From Pseudomonadota bacterium (GTDB lineage Bacteria; Pseudomonadota; Alphaproteobacteria; Rhizobiales; Beijerinckiaceae), in assembly GCA_023386155.1 (NCBI GenBank), contig JAEWKH010000052.1, forward strand, positions 6,860-70,859: a stretch of 64,000 nt of DNA. The letters are read 5' to 3'. The notes under the pieces were generated by a model. It saw nothing but the letters and a program-made list of their open reading frames with translations, did not search any database and had not been told where the DNA came from. Both the position numbers and the translations under genes were made by a program. This document shows, piece by piece, positions 25,214 through 34,148 of the stretch (position 1 is its first letter; every line of letters starts with the position of its first letter).

Positions 25214-26215
25214 TCAGCGAAGCTTCCGAAACGCTTCGGCAATCTCTGCCTCCATCGCCTGGGCGATGGGCTGGCGGTAATGGATCCTGTCGAAGAACCA
25301 TGCGACATTCCTGATCTCGGAACGGTCCGTCCGCCAGTCGACCAGTGCCGTCCGTGCGTGACCCTTCCGGGCTGCCTCTGCAATGGCGGTCTTGCACGCC
25401 TGCAGGCGATAGGCCTGCTCCGTGCCCTCGGGCGGCAGCGCATTGATGTAAAGCGGCGGCACGACCAGAACGAGCGCCGCATCATCCGGCAGAGAGGCAG
25501 CAACCGCTCCGATACGCTCGGCCGCCGGAAAAGACCGCGTTCCGGCCATAGGATCCCTGTCGTAACGCTGAGTGTTCCTATAGGGCCGGGCTCGGAGTTC
25601 CTGACGGTGGGCTGCCGCCATCCTGTCGCCTTTCTGGGTGTATTCAGCATCGTAATCCCAGTAGCCGTCCGGCCGGCTCTGCTCGGTGCTCAGGCCCACC
25701 AGATAGGAAAGGCGCCGAGGCACCTCCTCCAGAGCCTCCCAGCGCAACAATCCGCGGGCATACTCGAGTGGGCTGGCCGCGTAGAGCCAAAATGGAAACG
25801 GCTCCTCATTCGGCAAAGCGGGATCGGACGTGCACCACATCTCGTCGATGCTCACCAGCAGCGCCTTTGCCGGCTCCCGCCGATGGCTCAGGAACCAATC
25901 GATCAGAGCAAGCTGCTCCTTCGGCCCTGAGCCTGGAACCGACATCTGGACGAAATCCAAACCGGTCGCCTTCGTCAGCCGCTCCGGCGAGATGAGCTGG
26001 ATCCGCGAGTTGCCCACGATCATGGCGTTGAAGGCAGAATTGCGACCACGGCTGGCATTCGCCATTCTTGGGGACAAGGCGTGCACCCCTGCGTGGGAAA
26101 AGAAGGGCGAGCGGCCCGTGTCATAGGGCTCGACCAGATAAATGATCGCCAATACGAGACCCAGGACGATTGCCGCCGCCGCGACAAGCGTGACTGCGAA
26201 GCGCTGCCAGAGCAT
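25214..26215 (-). CDS. Membrane-anchored SGNH-like protein linked to MBOAT acyltransferase
   Basis: Protein of about 333 residues with one N-terminal membrane span (about 5-27: FAVTLVAAAAIVLGLVLAIIYL) and a periplasmic domain. The GNSR motif at 68-71 (S70) and the late D309-x-x-H312 in FFDRIHYRQP match the SGNH layout of AlgJ/AlgX- or DltD-like partners that receive or transfer acyl groups. It lies directly after the MBOAT gene. The start is uncertain: ATG at 26215 (AGGGTGG upstream) fits the anchor best, but ATGs at 26263 and 26272 would overlap the MBOAT end. It probably transfers acetyl groups to an exported polymer; which polymer is unknown. Confidence 0.75.
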   Translation of the reverse strand: MLWQRFAVTLVAAAAIVLGLVLAIIYLVEPYDTGRSPFFSHAGVHALSPRMANASRGRNSAFNAMIVGNSRIQLISPERLTKATGLDFVQMSVPGSGPKEQLALIDWFLSHRREPAKALLVSIDEMWCTSDPALPNEEPFPFWLYAASPLEYARGLLRWEALEEVPRRLSYLVGLSTEQSRPDGYWDYDAEYTQKGDRMAAAHRQELRARPYRNTQRYDRDPMAGTRSFPAAERIGAVAASLPDDAALVLVVPPLYINALPPEGTEQAYRLQACKTAIAEAARKGHARTALVDWRTDRSEIRNVAWFFDRIHYRQPIAQAMEAEIAEAFRKLR

Positions 26216-26237
26216 GCCACCCTGCTTGGCGTAGGCC

Positions 26238-27611
26238 TCAGAACTGGAAATAGATGAATTCATAGTTCGCATCGTCGCCGATCTTGAACAGCACAACTAC
26301 AAGCAGGAGCGCGAAGCCGATTGCGATCGCCCGCCGTGGCGGAAGCCGATGCACGAAGGCCCAGGCCGTGGGGCCGAGCGCCGCGACCAGCGCGGCAACC
26401 AGGATCGTCCGCCACTTGATGGCCTGGTCGGCGCCCCCCAGGCCGACAAGGCCCTCGTAGACCCGGAGCGCCGCGTCGAAGCTCGTAGCCCGGAAGAGTA
26501 CCCAGGTGACCATGACGAACAACATCGTCAGAACCCAGCCCAGCGGACGCGGCATCGAGAAGCCGGCTCGGCGCCAGAGTACGCCCGTTCCGAGCGCGAG
26601 CCCATGGGCAGCGCCCCAGGCGACGAAGGTCAAGCCCGCACCGTGCCAGAGACCGCCCAAGGTCATGGTGGCGAACAGGGCCCCGAGCTGGACCGCCAGT
26701 CCCTTCCGGTTGCCGCCCATGGCCATGTAGAGATAGTCGCGCAGGAAGCGCGACAGGGTCATGTGCCAGCGCCTCCAGAAGTCCTGCAGCGACACGGAGC
26801 GGTATGGCGCATCGAAGTTCTGCGGCAGGACGATGCCGAAGAGGAGCGCGAGGCCGAGTGCCATGTCGGTGTAGCCCGAGAAGTCGAAATAGATCTGAAA
26901 CGTGAAGCCCAGCATCGCCTGCCAGGCCTCGCCTAGCGCAACGGTCTTTCCCGCGGCGGCAGCCTGGAAGATCGGGTTGACGTATTCGGAGAGCGGGTCG
27001 CCGAGCAGGGTCTTCTTCGCCAGGCCGCAGACCAGCAGCATCAGCCCGCGCGCAACGCGCTCAAAGGCATCGGGCCTCTGGTAGGGCCGCTCCTCGAACT
27101 GGTGCATGATCTCGCTCCAGCGCACCAGGGGCCCTGCGAGTACCTGCGGGAAGAAGGCGATGTAGAGGCCGTAGCGGACGGGGTCATAAAGGGGCGCTTT
27201 GCCCTTCTTCAGATCCGTCAGGTACATGATGTGGTGGAAAGTGAAGAACGAGATGCCGAGCGGCAGTGCAATCTCGAAGTGTTGCGTAGGCAGACCCGGG
27301 ATGTAGGCGGCGAGATCGGCAAAGAAGTTGAAGTACTTGAAGATTGCCAGGACAAGCAGATTGGCGGCAATCGCCAGCGGGATCAGGGCTGAGAGTCCCG
27401 ACCGCATGAAGGCGTTTGCAATGAGCCAGTTCAGGACGATGGAGCCAATCAGCAGCGGCACGAACCGCCAGTCCCAGTAGCCATAGAAGAACAGCGACAA
27501 ACCCAGGAGCACGGGCAGCCGCCATGTGGGCCGGAACCGCTCCACGGCCCAATGAGCGAACAGAGCGACCGGCAGGAAGCCGAATAGGAAGACGAACGAG
27601 TTGAAGAGCAT
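26238..27611 (-). CDS. MBOAT-family O-acyltransferase (AlgI-like)
   Basis: Polytopic membrane protein of 457 residues. Family landmarks: FFYGYWDWRF (about 41-50), LPLGISFFTFHHIMY (117-130), YFDFSGYTDMALG (241-253), FWRRWHMTLSRF (278-289) and the catalytic GGLWHGAGLTF with H323. It moves acetyl from a cytoplasmic donor across the inner membrane, as AlgI does for alginate. No polymer synthesis genes are near, so the target is unknown. It forms a two-gene unit with the SGNH-like protein downstream; the start at 27611 follows AAGCGGGA. Confidence 0.93.
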   Translation of the reverse strand: MLFNSFVFLFGFLPVALFAHWAVERFRPTWRLPVLLGLSLFFYGYWDWRFVPLLIGSIVLNWLIANAFMRSGLSALIPLAIAANLLVLAIFKYFNFFADLAAYIPGLPTQHFEIALPLGISFFTFHHIMYLTDLKKGKAPLYDPVRYGLYIAFFPQVLAGPLVRWSEIMHQFEERPYQRPDAFERVARGLMLLVCGLAKKTLLGDPLSEYVNPIFQAAAAGKTVALGEAWQAMLGFTFQIYFDFSGYTDMALGLALLFGIVLPQNFDAPYRSVSLQDFWRRWHMTLSRFLRDYLYMAMGGNRKGLAVQLGALFATMTLGGLWHGAGLTFVAWGAAHGLALGTGVLWRRAGFSMPRPLGWVLTMLFVMVTWVLFRATSFDAALRVYEGLVGLGGADQAIKWRTILVAALVAALGPTAWAFVHRLPPRRAIAIGFALLLVVVLFKIGDDANYEFIYFQF

Positions 27612-27925
27612 TCCCGCTTAAGCTTCGTTGAAGAGTCGGAATGCCCGGTTCCGCCTCTTGAGAGCACATTCTTGTGCGAGAAGGCGGGCCCGGCGTCAAC
27701 TTACGACAGCAGAAGGTGGCGAACGCTGGCCAGGATGCGTGCCATCAGCCGGGCTCTTTGCGCAGGGACAAGCCTTTGTCGGCGTCACCGAGGAGAATGG
27801 TCCCCATTTCAGAGGTCGGCGTAAGATTTCGCGTCTTGTCGGACCGAATTGGCCTCAATCCGGTTGCATTGGGCCTGCAATCTCACCCCAGCCAGTCCTG
27901 TGGAAGCCACATGGGAGGAAATGCC
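27612..27925. other. Intergenic region between divergent genes (314 bp)
   Basis: It separates the MBOAT start from the small membrane-protein start. It must hold promoters for both, but I can name no boxes. No convincing coding frame. Confidence 0.35.
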
Positions 27926-28132
27926 ATGGCGGTAGATGAAACTGAAAAACCCGTTTTCCTGATCAAGAAGCTCGGCGGAATTCTGCTTTTGATCTGCGGC
28001 ATGGTGCTGACGGCACTCGCGTACAGCGAAGGCTCGACTGGATTGATTGCCCTCGGCATTCTCCTGATTGTGGCAGGCGGTGGCCTGATGGTGCTCAAGA
28101 TCGCTCGACGCAACCAAGGCATCGAACTCTGA
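27926..28132 (+). CDS. Small membrane protein (68 aa), unknown function
   Basis: Small protein of 68 residues with two hydrophobic segments (about 16-33: GGILLLICGMVLTALAY; about 39-57: GLIALGILLIVAGGGLMVL) and a charged tail (KIARRNQGIEL). An ideal ribosome site, GGAGGAA, lies before the ATG at 27926, which argues that it is real. It resembles DUF3185-like or other small two-span proteins seen in alphaproteobacteria. It is a single gene; no role is evident. Confidence 0.7.
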   Translation: MAVDETEKPVFLIKKLGGILLLICGMVLTALAYSEGSTGLIALGILLIVAGGGLMVLKIARRNQGIEL

Positions 28133-28373
28133 TCGAGACCTCCTACCTCCTGAGGGTCGAGAGCGCCACTGACCGAACTTCGCATTGTGGCAAGAGCCCA
28201 ATGGAGCCCATTGGATAGGCATCCTGGCGTCGTTCCGCAGGATTTTCTTCCCGCCTTCGAGCAGGCTGGGAGCAGGATTAGAGCACCGTTGTGGCGGAGA
28301 TCCAGGATCCCGTTTTCGGGCGAACCCCTCATCGAGGTGTTCAGCGCCCCGCATGGCCGTGAGGCCTCGACCG

Positions 28374-29819
28374 TCAGAACGACCCGAAAACCGAGCCCAG
28401 GACCAGAACTGCAACAAGAGCGATGATGCAACTGACGATCACGGTCATCACCATGTCCAGGTAGCTCTCGCCGTGGGTCAGGCCGCTGATTTGCAGCAAC
28501 AGCAGCACCGTGCCGTTGTGGGGGAGAGCGTCCAGTGTCCCGGCGCTCATCGTGGTGATCCGATGCAGCAATTCGGGGTCGATGTCATGCTCAGCGGCAA
28601 GACGCATGAAGTCGTCGCCGAAAGCATTGAGGACGATTGCCATCCCTCCGGACGCGGTGCCGGTCAGCCCCGCCAGCACATTCATCGCAACGGAAAGCGA
28701 GACCAGTGGCCCTCCCTGAATTGCGAACACCGCATCGCGAACCGTCTCGAACGCCGGCAACGCGGCAACGACCGCGCCAAACCCGACGAGACTGGCGATC
28801 ATCAGCATCGGCAGGGCTGCGGAATTCGCACCGGCATCCAGGCTTTCGCGGGGCGATGGCAGGCGTCGAAGATTGACGAGCAGGACGGTCAGGTTCGCGG
28901 CCGCGAGGGCCACGATGACCGACCAGACGCCGCTCACGGCCCCGATGGTCGTACCGCCCCACTGGGGATCGGACAGGAACGAGAAGTCGAGGCGCGGGAA
29001 CACGACAAGCGACATCAGGAAGTTGGTGGCGATGACGACGACGAGGGGCAGCGCGGCCAAGGCGAAGGGCGGCCCGCTCTCGGCCCGCTTGCCGTGCGGC
29101 AACTCGGCCGGGTCGAAGTCGCCCGCCGGCGCCGCCTGCTCGCGAATCATCTCGTCGACGGCGGGAGCCGTCTCCGCTACCTCAACATAACCTTCGCCAG
29201 CCTTGCGCGCGGCCGCCTCGGCGCGGCCGAGCCACCACATGCCGAAGGCGAAGATGATCGCCGACGCGATGAGGCTCAGCCCGGGGGCCGCGAAGGTCGT
29301 CGTGCCGAAGTACGGCATCGGAATGGCGTTGTTGACCGAGGGGGTCCCCGGCATCACCGACATGGTGAACGTGAATGCTCCGAGACCGATAGCCGCCGGC
29401 ATCAACCGGGCCGGAAGGTCCGCGGCCTTGAACATCTCGCGCGCCATCGGCACGAGGACGAAGAAGGCGACGAAGACGCTGACGCCTCCATAGGTGACGA
29501 CGGCCGAGGCAAGGACGACGGCAAGCATCGTTCGATGCACGCCCAGTTGCTTGGTCAGGAAGCGCGCGATCGAGGTGATCGAACCGCTGTCGTCCATGAG
29601 CTTGCCGAACAGCCCGCCGAGCAGGAACATCGGAAACCATTGCGCAACGAACCGTGCAGCCCCGCCCATGAAAGTCTGCGTCCAATGGGCAAGCAGCGGC
29701 TCACCGGAAATCAAGGCGGCCAGAAGCGCCGCCGCCGGGGCGACCATAAGGACGCTCCATCCCCGGTATGCCAGCCACATGAGCAGCGCGAGTGCGACCA
29801 GTATCCCGATAAGACCCAT
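28374..29819 (-). CDS. GntP-family permease
   Basis: Polytopic transporter of 481 residues (about 12 spans) of the gluconate:H+ symporter family. Seen are FPMFLLGGLFGKLMDDSGS near 65-83, AVVTYGGVSVFVAFFVLVPMA and MSVMPGTPSVNNAIP, and a late region with TGTASGGMAIVLNAFG. The family moves organic acids such as gluconate, idonate or hydroxy acids; this divergent member cannot be assigned. The start ATG at 29819 follows AGGAAGG; a TTG 6 bp earlier is less likely. It is 48 bp after hupE on the same strand, so the two may be co-transcribed. Confidence 0.9.
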   Translation of the reverse strand: MGLIGILVALALLMWLAYRGWSVLMVAPAAALLAALISGEPLLAHWTQTFMGGAARFVAQWFPMFLLGGLFGKLMDDSGSITSIARFLTKQLGVHRTMLAVVLASAVVTYGGVSVFVAFFVLVPMAREMFKAADLPARLMPAAIGLGAFTFTMSVMPGTPSVNNAIPMPYFGTTTFAAPGLSLIASAIIFAFGMWWLGRAEAAARKAGEGYVEVAETAPAVDEMIREQAAPAGDFDPAELPHGKRAESGPPFALAALPLVVVIATNFLMSLVVFPRLDFSFLSDPQWGGTTIGAVSGVWSVIVALAAANLTVLLVNLRRLPSPRESLDAGANSAALPMLMIASLVGFGAVVAALPAFETVRDAVFAIQGGPLVSLSVAMNVLAGLTGTASGGMAIVLNAFGDDFMRLAAEHDIDPELLHRITTMSAGTLDALPHNGTVLLLLQISGLTHGESYLDMVMTVIVSCIIALVAVLVLGSVFGSF

Positions 29820-29867
29820 GGACAAACCTTCCTTCCTGGACCCGGGGTACAGCGGCTCAATTGCCGC

Positions 29868-30464
29868 TTAGAGCGCAATGGACAGGGTCGCGAGGCCGTA
29901 AAGGCCAATGGCCGCTCCGCCCCATTGCAGGACGCGATTGCCCAGTTGTCCATCCTTGAGGCCGGCCAGCAACGTAACGCCGACGCCCGTGCCGATCAGC
30001 AGAACCGTCCCGGTCATCAAACCCGCTGCATAAGCGAGACCCGGTGCTCCGGCGGGCATCTCGGCTCCATGGGCATAACCGTGGAAGATGGCGAACAACG
30101 CAATGAGACCTGCCCCCGTGAAGAATGACAGAGAGGACAGATAGACGATGGCAAGTCCCAATGCGACGAGGGAGCCGGCGATCCCCACTTCGAAGAACGG
30201 GAAATCGAAGCCGACCATCCCGAGAACGGCTGCCCCCGCCATGACGGAAACGAATGTCGACGGCAGAAGCCACAGGGCTCTCCCCCCGATCCCCGCGGCC
30301 AATATGCCGACGGAAATCATGGCCATGACATGATCGATCCCGCTGACGGGGTGTGCCATGCCATGCATGAACCCCGCCGCATCACCGTGCCCCGTATGCG
30401 CGAGCGTCGCGGTTGGAGCCAACATGACGGCCGAAACCAGGGCCGCAATGAGAGGACGATTCAT
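29868..30464 (-). CDS. HupE/UreJ-family metal transporter
   Basis: Inner-membrane protein of 198 residues: signal-like N-terminus (ending TLAHTGHG, about 1-24), then the family motif HPVSGIDH (38-45), several spans, and a second conserved His cluster (FAIFHGYAHGAEMP). HupE/UreJ proteins carry nickel (or cobalt) and serve hydrogenase and urease. It faces the urease operon, so nickel supply to urease is the likely role. AAGGAGAA precedes the ATG at 30464. I looked for a cobalamin riboswitch before it and saw none. Confidence 0.92.
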   Translation of the reverse strand: MNRPLIAALVSAVMLAPTATLAHTGHGDAAGFMHGMAHPVSGIDHVMAMISVGILAAGIGGRALWLLPSTFVSVMAGAAVLGMVGFDFPFFEVGIAGSLVALGLAIVYLSSLSFFTGAGLIALFAIFHGYAHGAEMPAGAPGLAYAAGLMTGTVLLIGTGVGVTLLAGLKDGQLGNRVLQWGGAAIGLYGLATLSIAL

Positions 30465-30977
30465 GGCTTTCTCCTTCTCGCCCAAGGACGGTTCCGGTGG
30501 CCTGCTCCTCTCTGAGCCGGTGCGCCAACCGGAAACAGATGAGCCGCGAAGATCTTGCATCGGACCTCCGGCGATCAGGCCGGTCCTGCATGGCGGACAC
30601 ATCTTCTCCCCGCACAGGACGACTGACTATTAGGAGAAACCCCTGGATCGTGCCGGAACAATACCGAGAGCAAGCTATACGAACGCTGAACTGAGGCGAA
30701 TGCCGGCGGCACGGCGAGTATGATACATAGCCTCCCCACGCGCCCTCGACACGCGGAGAATCCTGTTTAACCACGATCTAATTTTTCAGGACGCCTCAGG
30801 ACATTTCCCAGATGCGTTCGGGGTTACACCCGATGGACAGTCAACTCCCACGGGATACTCTCTCGGCCTGCGGCGATCTCACACCGTAGCCACGCCAATC
30901 GGTTGATGGTCATCCTGCCTCACTTGAGCGCTGTGACCCGGTTTCTGTGGCCTTGGAACCGAGACCTGGAGGAAGCG
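30465..30977. other. Divergent control region between hupE and ureA (513 bp)
   Basis: The longest non-coding stretch of the window. It holds an AT-rich segment near 30770-30800 (TTTAACCACGATCTAATTTTT) that could be promoter DNA, and a GC-rich hairpin-capable segment near 30562-30586. No clear sigma-54 pair, NikR site or riboswitch is visible. Confidence 0.4.
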
Positions 30978-31280
30978 ATGCAACTCACCCCGCGCGAGTT
31001 CGACAAACTCCTCATCTACATGATGGCTGATGTCGCCTTGAAACGGAAAGCCATGGGCCTGAAGCTCAATTATCCGGAGGCTGTCGCAGTCATATCCGCC
31101 GTTGCACTCGACGGGGCCCGAGCCGGCAAGACGATCGAGGACGTGGCCAAGGAGGCCAGCGAGGCATTGAGCGCGGACGATGTCATGGACGGGATCCCCG
31201 ATCTTATTCCCATGATACAGGTCGAAGCCATCTTCACCGACGGCAGCCGCCTCGTAACCGTGCACAGGCCGATTCAATAA
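30978..31280 (+). CDS. ureA: Urease subunit gamma
   Basis: Small structural subunit of nickel urease, 100 residues, the usual length for this subunit. MQLTPREFDKLLIYMMADVA and LNYPEAVAVISA, then DGIPDLIPMIQVEA near the C-terminus, are textbook UreA. GGAGGAAGCG precedes the ATG at 30978. First gene of ureABCEFGD plus a urea transporter gene. Confidence 0.98.
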   Translation: MQLTPREFDKLLIYMMADVALKRKAMGLKLNYPEAVAVISAVALDGARAGKTIEDVAKEASEALSADDVMDGIPDLIPMIQVEAIFTDGSRLVTVHRPIQ

Positions 31281-31313
31281 ACAGGACACTTCGCTCGACG
31301 AGGAGATGGCAGG

Positions 31314-31763
31314 ATGGGTGGACCGAGGACAGGACCGGCCGTTGCCGCCGATGTAGACCCGGCTGCATCCGACGTACCGGTTGGCGGTTACGTTTGCAGC
31401 CCGGCACCGATCACCTTTGACGACGACAGGGCGGTGACGACGCTCAAAGTGCGAAATACTGGCGACCGCCCAATCCAAGTCGGTTCGCACTTCCACTTCT
31501 TCGAGGTCAATCCCGCCCTGGAATTCGACCGTCCCGCGGCGTTCGGCCTTCACCTCAACATTCCATCGTCCACCGCAACCCGCTTCGAGCCCGGCGACGA
31601 GCGTGAGGTGCAGCTCGTCCCCTACGGCGGCAAGCGTGCCGTCTACGGGTTCAATAACCTCGTCGACGGCCCGACTGCTGGTAAGGACGCTGCCAAACGC
31701 AAGTCGAAGTCCGTGGCACTCGCGGAGCAAAGGGGCTTCCGTTCGTCACCGGCAAAGTCCTGA
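31314..31763 (+). CDS. ureB: Urease subunit beta
   Basis: Urease beta subunit, 149 residues against about 100-105 for most. The core (about 25-120) is standard: VRNTGDRPIQVGSHFHFFEVNPALEFDR, then RFEPGDEREVQLVPYGGKRAVYGFN. It has an added N-terminal stretch (GPRTGPAVAADVDPAASD) and a basic C-terminal tail (KDAAKRKSKSVALAEQRG), a form I associate with secondary (ure2-type) ureases. It lies 33 bp after ureA with AGGAG before the ATG. Confidence 0.97.
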   Translation: MGGPRTGPAVAADVDPAASDVPVGGYVCSPAPITFDDDRAVTTLKVRNTGDRPIQVGSHFHFFEVNPALEFDRPAAFGLHLNIPSSTATRFEPGDEREVQLVPYGGKRAVYGFNNLVDGPTAGKDAAKRKSKSVALAEQRGFRSSPAKS

Positions 31764-31814
31764 TGCGGCTCGTCGGTCAAGATTTCGCGTCGAACTGCTT
31801 GCCTGGAGGCTCCT

Positions 31815-33536
31815 ATGCCAACCATCTCGCGACAAGAGTATGTCGGCCTTTTCGGTCCGACCACCGGTGACCGCATCCGCCTGGGAGACACGGGCCTGTT
31901 CGTCGAAATCGAGCAGGATCTCCGTGGCGGCTACGGCGACGAGGTTGTCTTCGGCGGCGGCAAGAGCATGCGAGAAGGCATGGGGATCGACAACCAGGTG
32001 ACACGGCCCGGCGGGGCTCCCGACCTGGTGATCACCAACGTGACCATCATCGACGCGGTCCTGGGCGTGGTGAAGGCCGATGTGGGCGTGAAGGACGGCC
32101 GCATCTGCGCCATTGGCAAGGCCGGCAACTCCCAAACGATGGACCGTATTACCCCCGGCCTCGAAATCGGTCTCGCCACCGATGCGATCTCCGGGTCGCA
32201 TCTGATTCTGACGGCGGGCGGCATCGACTCGCACATTCACTTCATCAGCCCCCAACAGGCTCAGGCGGCCCTCTCGAACGGCACCACCACATTGATCGGT
32301 GGCGGCACCGGCCCCTCGGACGGCTCGAATGCCACCACGGTCACGTCGGGTCCTGGAAATATCGCAATGATGCTGCGCGCGTTCGAGAACTGGCCGATCA
32401 ATGTCGGCATTCTCGGCAAGGGCCACGGACATGGCAAGGCCGCACTGGTCGAGCAGATCGAGGCCGGCGCAGTCGGCTTCAAGTGCCATGAGGACTGGGG
32501 AACCACCCCGGCGGTTCTGCGGTCGGCGCTCACAGTCGCGGACGAAATGGACATCCAGGTCTGCATCCACACCGACACGCTCAATGAATCCGGATTCGTC
32601 GACGACTCGATTGCAGCCTTCGAAGGCCGCACCGTGCATTCCTTCCATACCGAAGGCTCGGGGGGCGGCCATGCCCCGGACATCATCAAGATCGCCGGCC
32701 TCCCCAACGTCCTGCCGTCCTCCACCAATCCCACCCTCCCCTACGGGATCAACTCCCAGGCAGAGCTCTATGACATGATCATGGTGTGCCACCACCTCAG
32801 CCCCGACATCCCGTCGGACGTGGCGTTCACCGAAAGCCGGATCCGGGCCGAGACCATTGCGGCGGAGAACGTTCTCCAGGACATGGGCGTCATATCGATG
32901 TTCTCGAGCGACTCGCAGGCGATGGGCCGGATCGGCGAGGTGTGGCTGCGGTGCATCCAGACGGCGGATGCGATGAAGACCCAGCGCGGCAAGCTCCCCG
33001 AGGATGCCCCGGGCAACGACAACTACCGGGTCCTGCGCTATGTCGCCAAGGTCACCATCAACCCGGCTATCGCCCACGGCATTTCGGAAATGCTCGGGTC
33101 CGTCGAGGTCGGCAAGATCGCGGACCTCGTCCTCTGGGAGCCGGCATTCTTCGGGGCGAAGCCGAAGATGATCATCAAGGGCGGCTTCATCAGTTGGGCG
33201 GTGATGGGCGATCCCAATGCATCCCTGCCCACGCCGCAGCCGGTCTACTACCGGCCGATGTTCGGTGCCTACGGCAGTGTCCTGGCGGAGACGTGCATCA
33301 CCTTCGTATCCGGTGCGGCACACGCCGCCGGGGTCGGGGAGCGGCTGGGGCTCAGGCGGCAGATTCATCCGATCAAGAACGTGCGCAAGATCGGCAAGCG
33401 CGACATGGTCCGCAACACCGGCACGCCCAACATCGACGTGAACCCCGAGACATTCGCCGTCACCGTCGACGGGAAGCACGCGACCGTGCCTCCATTGAAA
33501 TCAATCTCGCTGAACCAGAAGTATTTCTTTAGCTGA
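31815..33536 (+). CDS. ureC: Urease subunit alpha (catalytic)
   Basis: Catalytic subunit, 573 residues, which hydrolyses urea to ammonia and carbamate at a dinuclear nickel centre. Visible ligands: H140 and H142 in DSHIHFI, the carbamylated K223 in GFKCHEDWG, H252 in CIHTDT and H278 in VHSFHTEG. The flap MVCHHLSP and the SSDSQAMGR segment with the final Asp ligand are intact. It should be active once matured by UreDEFG. GGAGG precedes the ATG at 31815. Confidence 0.99.
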   Translation: MPTISRQEYVGLFGPTTGDRIRLGDTGLFVEIEQDLRGGYGDEVVFGGGKSMREGMGIDNQVTRPGGAPDLVITNVTIIDAVLGVVKADVGVKDGRICAIGKAGNSQTMDRITPGLEIGLATDAISGSHLILTAGGIDSHIHFISPQQAQAALSNGTTTLIGGGTGPSDGSNATTVTSGPGNIAMMLRAFENWPINVGILGKGHGHGKAALVEQIEAGAVGFKCHEDWGTTPAVLRSALTVADEMDIQVCIHTDTLNESGFVDDSIAAFEGRTVHSFHTEGSGGGHAPDIIKIAGLPNVLPSSTNPTLPYGINSQAELYDMIMVCHHLSPDIPSDVAFTESRIRAETIAAENVLQDMGVISMFSSDSQAMGRIGEVWLRCIQTADAMKTQRGKLPEDAPGNDNYRVLRYVAKVTINPAIAHGISEMLGSVEVGKIADLVLWEPAFFGAKPKMIIKGGFISWAVMGDPNASLPTPQPVYYRPMFGAYGSVLAETCITFVSGAAHAAGVGERLGLRRQIHPIKNVRKIGKRDMVRNTGTPNIDVNPETFAVTVDGKHATVPPLKSISLNQKYFFS

Positions 33537-33548
33537 CAGGATTGTCGC

Positions 33549-34148
33549 ATGGTCATCATCGAATCGATCTTGGGCAATATCGGCGATCCGGAATGGGCCG
33601 CGCGCCTGAAGGATGCCGAGATAGACGTGATTCAACTCGATCAATGGGAGGCTCAGAAGAGCCGATTCCGGAAAGCAACCGCTAAGGGATCGGTCCTGGC
33701 TGTCTCCCTCAGCCGGGACCAACATATCCGTGACGGCGACGTGATGCTGTGGGATCCGCGGGCATCCCTGGCCGTCATTGCCAGGATCGAGCTGCGCGAT
33801 GTCATGATCGTGCATCTGGACAGCCTCATGCATGTTGCCCCCGAACTGGCGATGCGAACCTGCATCGAACTCGGCCACGCCATGGGCAACCAGCATTGGC
33901 CGGCCCTGGTCAAGGGCCATGTCGTCTATGTACCGCTGACGGTTGACCGGAAAGTGATGGATTCGGTCATGAGAACGCACGCCTTCGAGCACGTTCGTTA
34001 CGAGTTCGCGCCCGGAACGGAGGTCATCTCGTACCTCACGCCTCATGAATCGCGCCGGCTTTTCGGCGGTGCCGAGGGCCCGGTTCACTCGCATGTCCAT
34101 AACCATGGACAATCGGCGCAGGACCACCGAGAACATCACCATGGCTGA
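33549..34148 (+). CDS. ureE: Urease accessory protein UreE (nickel metallochaperone)
   Basis: Nickel chaperone of 199 residues that hands Ni to the UreFGD maturation complex. The N-terminal peptide-binding-like domain (VIQLDQWEAQKSRFRKAT; LSRDQHIRDGDVMLWD) and the metal-binding domain with GHAMGNQHWPALVKG are present. The C-terminus is His-rich (HSHVHNHGQSAQDHREHHHG), a nickel store. Its stop overlaps the ureF start by 8 bp. Confidence 0.96.
   Translation: MVIIESILGNIGDPEWAARLKDAEIDVIQLDQWEAQKSRFRKATAKGSVLAVSLSRDQHIRDGDVMLWDPRASLAVIARIELRDVMIVHLDSLMHVAPELAMRTCIELGHAMGNQHWPALVKGHVVYVPLTVDRKVMDSVMRTHAFEHVRYEFAPGTEVISYLTPHESRRLFGGAEGPVHSHVHNHGQSAQDHREHHHG

Noticed and set aside
24802..25314. 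Plus-strand frame with a signal-peptide-like piece between cyclase and SGNH-like genes
   Set aside because: The hydrophobic piece has no ATG start and the frame runs into the opposite gene; no homology pattern is seen.
28185..30128. 647-codon plus-strand frame
   Set aside because: It runs antisense to GntP permease and hupE and reads as charged, low-complexity sequence (many His, Asp, Arg, Gln) with no motif.
30465..30900. Possible cobalamin or nickel/cobalt riboswitch before hupE
   Set aside because: I searched both strands by eye for the B12 box and for NiCo-type junctions and found neither; only a short GC-rich hairpin is present.
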